Origin: Deltaproteobacteria bacterium
Lineage (GTDB): Bacteria; Desulfobacterota; Desulfobacteria; Desulfobacterales; JAUVVS01
NCBI GenBank assembly: GCA_030604545.1
Contig: JAUVVS010000065.1
Coordinates: forward strand, 1 to 8,293
Direction: 5' to 3'
DNA: 8,293 bases
Below the pieces are notes generated by a model, which did not search any database, was not told where the DNA came from, and saw nothing but the letters and a program-made list of their open reading frames with translations. This document shows, piece after piece, positions 6,003 to 8,293 of this stretch (the first letter of the stretch is position 1; every line of letters begins with the position of its first letter). The position numbers and the translations under genes are program-made.

Positions 6003-6851
6003 TCAATCCTTTTGGTTAGAGAAGTTTTTAATCATCATTTTTCCCAATTCTTTAGATCGCGCTGTAGCGGCTTCCACGGCATCGATTAGGGTAGTTCGGA
6101 GTCCCCCTTTTTCTAATGTATGAATACCGGCGATAGCTGTTCCACCGGGAGAGGTGACTTTGTCCTTTAAACTCCCTGGATGTTCTTTTGTTTCCATTAA
6201 TAATTTCGCGGCTCCTAAAACTGTTTGGATAGCAAGAAATTGAGAATCCCGTCTTGAGAGGCCCATCTTTACACCTGCATCGGCAAGAGCATCAACAATT
6301 ATAAAGATATAGGCCGGGCCGCTACCGCTTAATCCCGTGATAGCATCCATGAGAATATTCTCTTCAATGAAAATACTTTTTCCCACGGAATCGAAAATGG
6401 CCATTGCCAGATCGATATCGTCCTTGAGGGCGTTTTTACCAGCCGCAATGGCAGCAGCGCCCTCCTTAACGAATGTACAAATATTAGGCATGACCCGAAT
6501 GAGGCGTAAATCCTTTCCAAGGCACGACTCGATTGCAGCCAGGGGAACGCCGGCAGCAATCGAGATAATGAGTTTCGACATGTCAAGGCCTGAAGCTGTT
6601 TCTCTCAGCACCGAAGCCATGATCTGTGGTTTAACCGAATAGATTACGATTTCCGATGCCTTGATCGCCTCTAGGTTGTTTGTTGTCGTTAGAACACCGT
6701 ATTTTTTATTAACTGTTTCAAGTTTATTCTCCCGAACATCAGAGCAGATGATATTCTCGGGACTGGATGATCCAGAACTAATAAGTCCGCTAACGAGAGC
6801 TTCTCCCATATTTCCTGTTCCTATTATACTTATCTTCTTATCATTCAACAT
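6003..6851 (-). CDS. proC: Pyrroline-5-carboxylate reductase
   Basis: Cytoplasmic enzyme that reduces 1-pyrroline-5-carboxylate to L-proline with NAD(P)H, the last step of proline synthesis. The protein is 282 residues, against about 270 for the family. The Rossmann loop GTGNMG (11-16) is at the N-terminus, SVKPQ (72-76) and RVMPN (119-123) are the usual dinucleotide-domain landmarks, and the C-terminal dimer domain has GLSGSGPAY (173-181) and DKVTSPGGTAIAGIHTLE (230-247), the family signature. The ATG has AAGGAG ten bases upstream (6862-6867) and a TATAAT at 6882-6887. It is the first gene of a minus-strand operon: the AOR start codon is four bases after its TGA and the AOR ribosome site lies inside proC. 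It is divergent from yggT, a gene often found beside proC in the same orientation. All family signature motifs look intact. Confidence 0.96.
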   Translation of the reverse strand: MLNDKKISIIGTGNMGEALVSGLISSGSSSPENIICSDVRENKLETVNKKYGVLTTTNNLEAIKASEIVIYSVKPQIMASVLRETASGLDMSKLIISIAAGVPLAAIESCLGKDLRLIRVMPNICTFVKEGAAAIAAGKNALKDDIDLAMAIFDSVGKSIFIEENILMDAITGLSGSGPAYIFIIVDALADAGVKMGLSRRDSQFLAIQTVLGAAKLLMETKEHPGSLKDKVTSPGGTAIAGIHTLEKGGLRTTLIDAVEAATARSKELGKMMIKNFSNQKD

Positions 6852-6881
6852 TATCTCTATTCTCCTTTTATAAAATACTAA

Positions 6882-6887
6882 ATTATA
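6882..6887 (-). promoter_or_regulatory. Candidate -10 box for the proC-AOR-MoaD operon
   Basis: On the minus strand a perfect TATAAT lies about 30 bases upstream of the proC ATG, giving a short leader that contains the AAGGAG ribosome site (6862-6867). No good -35 hexamer is found 16-18 bases further upstream; the best is a T-rich ctgttttt stretch. The promoter may be weak, activator-dependent or mis-assigned. Confidence 0.45.
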
Positions 6888-7088
6888 TCGAATCGATAGC
6901 TTATAAAAACAGATTCGTTTAGCTGTGATAAATACGCGCCACTTTAAAGTTTAGTTTTTATGGAGTCAAGAGAAAAGATATCGTCACGGAAATTCTACCT
7001 AGTGTCCATTTAAAAATCCTTCTCCATTATTATATTATTGGCGGCGATATATCACGATATGAAAAGAAACGATTTTGTCTGAAATATC

Positions 7089-7116
7089 TTGACTTATCCT
7101 AACGAATTAATTAAAT
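7089..7116 (+). promoter_or_regulatory. Weak candidate promoter for yggT-divIVA
   Basis: TTGACT (7089-7094, five of six consensus bases) is followed after 16 bases by TTAAAT (7111-7116, four of six). It lies about 110 bases before the yggT ATG and overlaps the left arm of an inverted repeat. The -10 match is poor and the region is AT-rich, so a chance match is quite possible. Confidence 0.3.
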
Positions 7117-7149
7117 CAAAACATAATGTTGTTTAATTCGTAATAAGTC
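7091..7149. repeat. Inverted repeat, possible operator or hairpin upstream of yggT
   Basis: Left arm 7091-7110 (gacttatcctaacgaattaa) pairs with right arm 7133-7149 (ttaattcgtaataagtc). Seven outer and nine inner base pairs are perfect, separated by an asymmetric internal loop, around a 22-base loop. It overlaps the candidate yggT promoter, so it could be a regulator-binding palindrome, an mRNA leader hairpin or a remnant of a small repeat. Confidence 0.5.
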
Positions 7150-7227
7150 ATTGTACGGACGACTCATTAAGAATTCATCAATGTCCTTTACTTTGAAATT
7201 AATTAAGGATGAGAGTTTTCCATTTCT

Positions 7228-7527
7228 ATGTTTATAATCGGCTATTTTTTAAAGGCTGTCGCTAATGTTGCTGACATTGTTCTGGTCATCTTCATGTGGG
7301 TCGTAATTGCGCGGGCTGTTTTGTCATGGGTGAATCCTGATCCTTATAATCCCATAGTCCGCTTTATTCATAATATTACAGAACCGATTCTATATCCCAT
7401 ACGCACAAGAATGCCTATTAGCTTCGGTGGTATCGATTTTTCTCCAATTATGGTTCTTCTTGGAATTGTTTTTCTGAGAGCATTTGTTGTAAATAGTCTT
7501 ATGAGATTATCTGAAAGCTTGCTATAA
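7228..7527 (+). CDS. yggT: YggT-family integral membrane protein
   Basis: A small inner-membrane protein of 99 residues, the usual size of a single-unit YggT protein (Escherichia coli YggT has two units). Two hydrophobic segments are visible (about 4-33 and 71-90) flanking the conserved loop RAVLSWVNPDPYNP (29-42) and TEPILYPIRTRMP (51-63), the hallmark 'TEP.L.P.R...P' motif. The exact function is not established; relatives (YlmG in Gram-positives and plastids) are linked to envelope, cell-division or membrane organisation. The ATG at 7228 lacks a well-placed Shine-Dalgarno; aagga (7204-7208) is about 20 bases away, so expression may be modest. divIVA follows 36 bases downstream on the same strand, as in many bacteria, and proC is divergent upstream. 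Confidence 0.93.
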   Translation: MFIIGYFLKAVANVADIVLVIFMWVVIARAVLSWVNPDPYNPIVRFIHNITEPILYPIRTRMPISFGGIDFSPIMVLLGIVFLRAFVVNSLMRLSESLL

Positions 7528-7552
7528 TATATGAAAGAGACCTTTGAAAGAC

Positions 7553-7557
7553 AGGTG
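7553..7557 (+). promoter_or_regulatory. Ribosome binding site that sets the divIVA start
   Basis: AGGTG lies six bases before the ATG at 7564. The alternative in-frame ATG at 7531, only 3 bases after the yggT stop codon, has no Shine-Dalgarno, and the 11 residues it would add (METFERQVKI-like, polar) precede the normal DivIVA N-terminus. Confidence 0.6.
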
Positions 7558-7563
7558 AAAATC

Positions 7564-8067
7564 ATGAAAACCACACCCCTTGATATCCGGCAAAAGCAGT
7601 TTAAAAAGAGATTCAGAGGCTTTGACAGGAAGGAGGTTGATGTATTCCTTGAACAGATGTCTGATGTATTTGAAGCCTTGCAGAATAAAAATGAGGAATT
7701 GGTTGAAGAAATTCGCAGACTCAATATAGAGGGCCATGGATACAGAGAGCGTGAAGAAACTTTTAAACGTGCAATGCTTAATTCCCAAAAAGTCCTGGAA
7801 CAAATGAAGGAAAATGCTCAAAAATCAGCAGAAGTTATTATTGCTGATGCAGAAGTTAAAGCGGAAAAAATCCTTAATAGAGCACACAACAGGCTGTCCC
7901 AGTTGCATGAAGATATAGCAGAGCTAAAGCGACAACGCATGCAGATTGAAGTTCAGATCAGTTCAATAATTGAAGCTCATACAAAACTTCTTGAAATAGG
8001 AAAAGAGGGTATGAGGGCAATGGATGAAGAAGATTCCAAAATAAAATTATTAAACCAATCTAAATAA
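7564..8067 (+). CDS. divIVA: DivIVA-domain coiled-coil protein
   Basis: A 167-residue cytoplasmic coiled-coil protein. The N-terminus TPLDIRQKQFKKRFRGFDRKEVDVFLEQMSD (4-34) is the DivIVA membrane- and curvature-binding domain: TPLDI, then the FRGFDRKEVDVFL segment with conserved Phe, Arg and Gly-Phe. Residues from about 35 to 145 are charged heptad-like coiled coil (for example ENAQKSAEVIIADAEVKAEKI at 83-103). The short C-terminus is polar. In Gram-positives DivIVA organises cell poles and division; in deltaproteobacteria small homologues occur after yggT and their role is largely unknown. A start at 7531 would give 178 residues, but the ribosome site favours 7564. It is probably co-transcribed with yggT, and no further gene follows on this strand before the window end. 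Confidence 0.92.
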   Translation: MKTTPLDIRQKQFKKRFRGFDRKEVDVFLEQMSDVFEALQNKNEELVEEIRRLNIEGHGYREREETFKRAMLNSQKVLEQMKENAQKSAEVIIADAEVKAEKILNRAHNRLSQLHEDIAELKRQRMQIEVQISSIIEAHTKLLEIGKEGMRAMDEEDSKIKLLNQSK

Positions 8068-8091
8068 GGGTTTTTAACCAAAACACATATC

Positions 8092-8149
8092 GTAATATTT
8101 TAGCTGTTTGAAAACAAGGTCGCTTCAAAGGTAATTAAATTTTAACAAC
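8092..8149. repeat. Solo arm of the long palindromic repeat
   Basis: This stretch closely matches the reverse complement of the right arm at about 2706-2764: tttagc, tgaaaacaagg, cgctt, aaag and taattaaattttaac are shared in the same order with only scattered differences. It also resembles the left arm at 2368-2434. The match ends at about 8146, where the full element would continue with ccgtgtaa, so only the terminal arm of about 55 bases is present here. It begins 24 bases after the divIVA stop codon. Confidence 0.8.
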
Positions 8150-8150
8150 C

Positions 8151-8293
8151 TGAGACCTTTGAAAAATGTTCAATTTTGTTCAAGTTCAAGGAAGGCGAAA
8201 ATTTTAACCACAGGAATACATTGAGTATTTTGAGGATAGCGCTAAAGCTTCACTTCGTGCAAAATGTTGAGCCTGACACAGAAATTGGGCAAA
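8151..8293. repeat. Probable second dispersed repeat, cut by the window edge
   Basis: Non-coding stretch starting with gagacctttg (8152-8161) and including a segment from about 8177 to 8237 (caagttcaaggaaggcgaaa, then taaccacaggaatacattga, then gtattttgaggata) that I recall as a dispersed intergenic repeat in Desulfobacteraceae-type genomes. The window ends in attgggcaaa; if the element is an inverted repeat whose end mirrors gagacctttg, the next bases should be ggtctc. A small hairpin-prone stretch (gcgctaaagcttcacttcgtgc, 8239-8260) lies within. No ORF with a good start is seen. Confidence 0.45.

Larger units (their letters stand above)
6852..7227. other. Divergent intergenic region between proC and yggT
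   Basis: 376 AT-rich bases without a supportable gene. The proC side carries the proC ribosome site and -10 box. A short open frame from the ATG at 6960 ends after 17 codons, has no homology I recognise and no good ribosome site. The centre (about 6960-7080) shows no clear structure. The yggT side holds the TTGACT-type promoter candidate and inverted repeat at 7089-7149. The palindromic string aattaattaa occurs there (7105-7114) and again just before yggT (7197-7206). Confidence 0.7.

Noticed and set aside
6995..7012. ctagtgtccattt as an insertion-sequence end
   Set aside because: Resembles some transposon termini, but there is no partner inverted copy and no transposase nearby.
6960..7013. 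17-codon open frame on the plus strand between proC and yggT
   Set aside because: Very short, no adequate ribosome site, no recognisable peptide motif.
8068..8080. ggtt-ttt-aacc mini hairpin after divIVA as a terminator
   Set aside because: Four-pair stem without a following T-run.
7537..8164. 13-base direct repeat gagacctttgaaa before and after divIVA (7537-7549 and 8152-8164)
   Set aside because: A 13-base match somewhere in 8.3 kb is expected by chance about once, and the first copy is not in a repeat context.

Overview
The window looks like chromosome from an anaerobic, Gram-negative-type bacterium. My best guess is a Desulfobacterota (Desulfobacteraceae-like) sulfate reducer or syntroph. 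The grounds are a tungsten-type aldehyde:ferredoxin oxidoreductase (AOR) homologue with its own MoaD-like sulfur carrier, a YggT/DivIVA pair next to proC, a CcdA-type thiol exporter, fairly AT-rich DNA, and spacers filled with long imperfect palindromic repeats of a kind I associate with that group. The lineage is inference; there is no rRNA or other marker gene here.

Layout. 1-151 is a leader with a plausible sigma70 promoter. 152-1429 (+) is a complete enolase (eno). 1470-2312 (+) is an exported protein of about 280 residues with a possible LolA/LolB-like fold, probably co-transcribed with eno. 2313-2756 is a non-coding spacer, almost entirely one long palindromic repeat of about 410 bp that runs into the last codons of the convergent gene ccdA (2757-3452, -). 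3486-3659 holds two further inverted repeats. 3660-6851 (-) is a tight operon read as proC, then a 713-residue AOR-family protein, then a 65-residue MoaD/ThiS-like protein ending in Gly-Gly. The junctions are 4 nt and a 1-nt TAATG overlap. 6852-7227 is a divergent intergenic region with a likely proC promoter and a hairpin near yggT. 7228-7527 (+) is a YggT-family membrane protein and 7564-8067 (+) a DivIVA-family coiled-coil protein. 8068-8293 is non-coding and holds a single arm of the 2.4-2.8 kb repeat, followed by a second repeat type that appears to be cut by the window edge.

How the genes fit together. Enolase is central glycolysis/gluconeogenesis. YggT and DivIVA are envelope or cell-division-associated proteins that commonly sit near proC; here that neighbourhood is split into divergent transcripts, and the proC side has gained the AOR and MoaD-like genes. 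The MoaD-like protein probably supplies sulfur for the dithiolene of the tungstopterin used by the AOR. The AOR is the most distinctive gene: it has an N-terminal extension, an insertion, and a CX3CX3C cluster motif instead of the usual CX2CX3C. I see no CRISPR array, tRNA, rRNA, transposase or phage gene.
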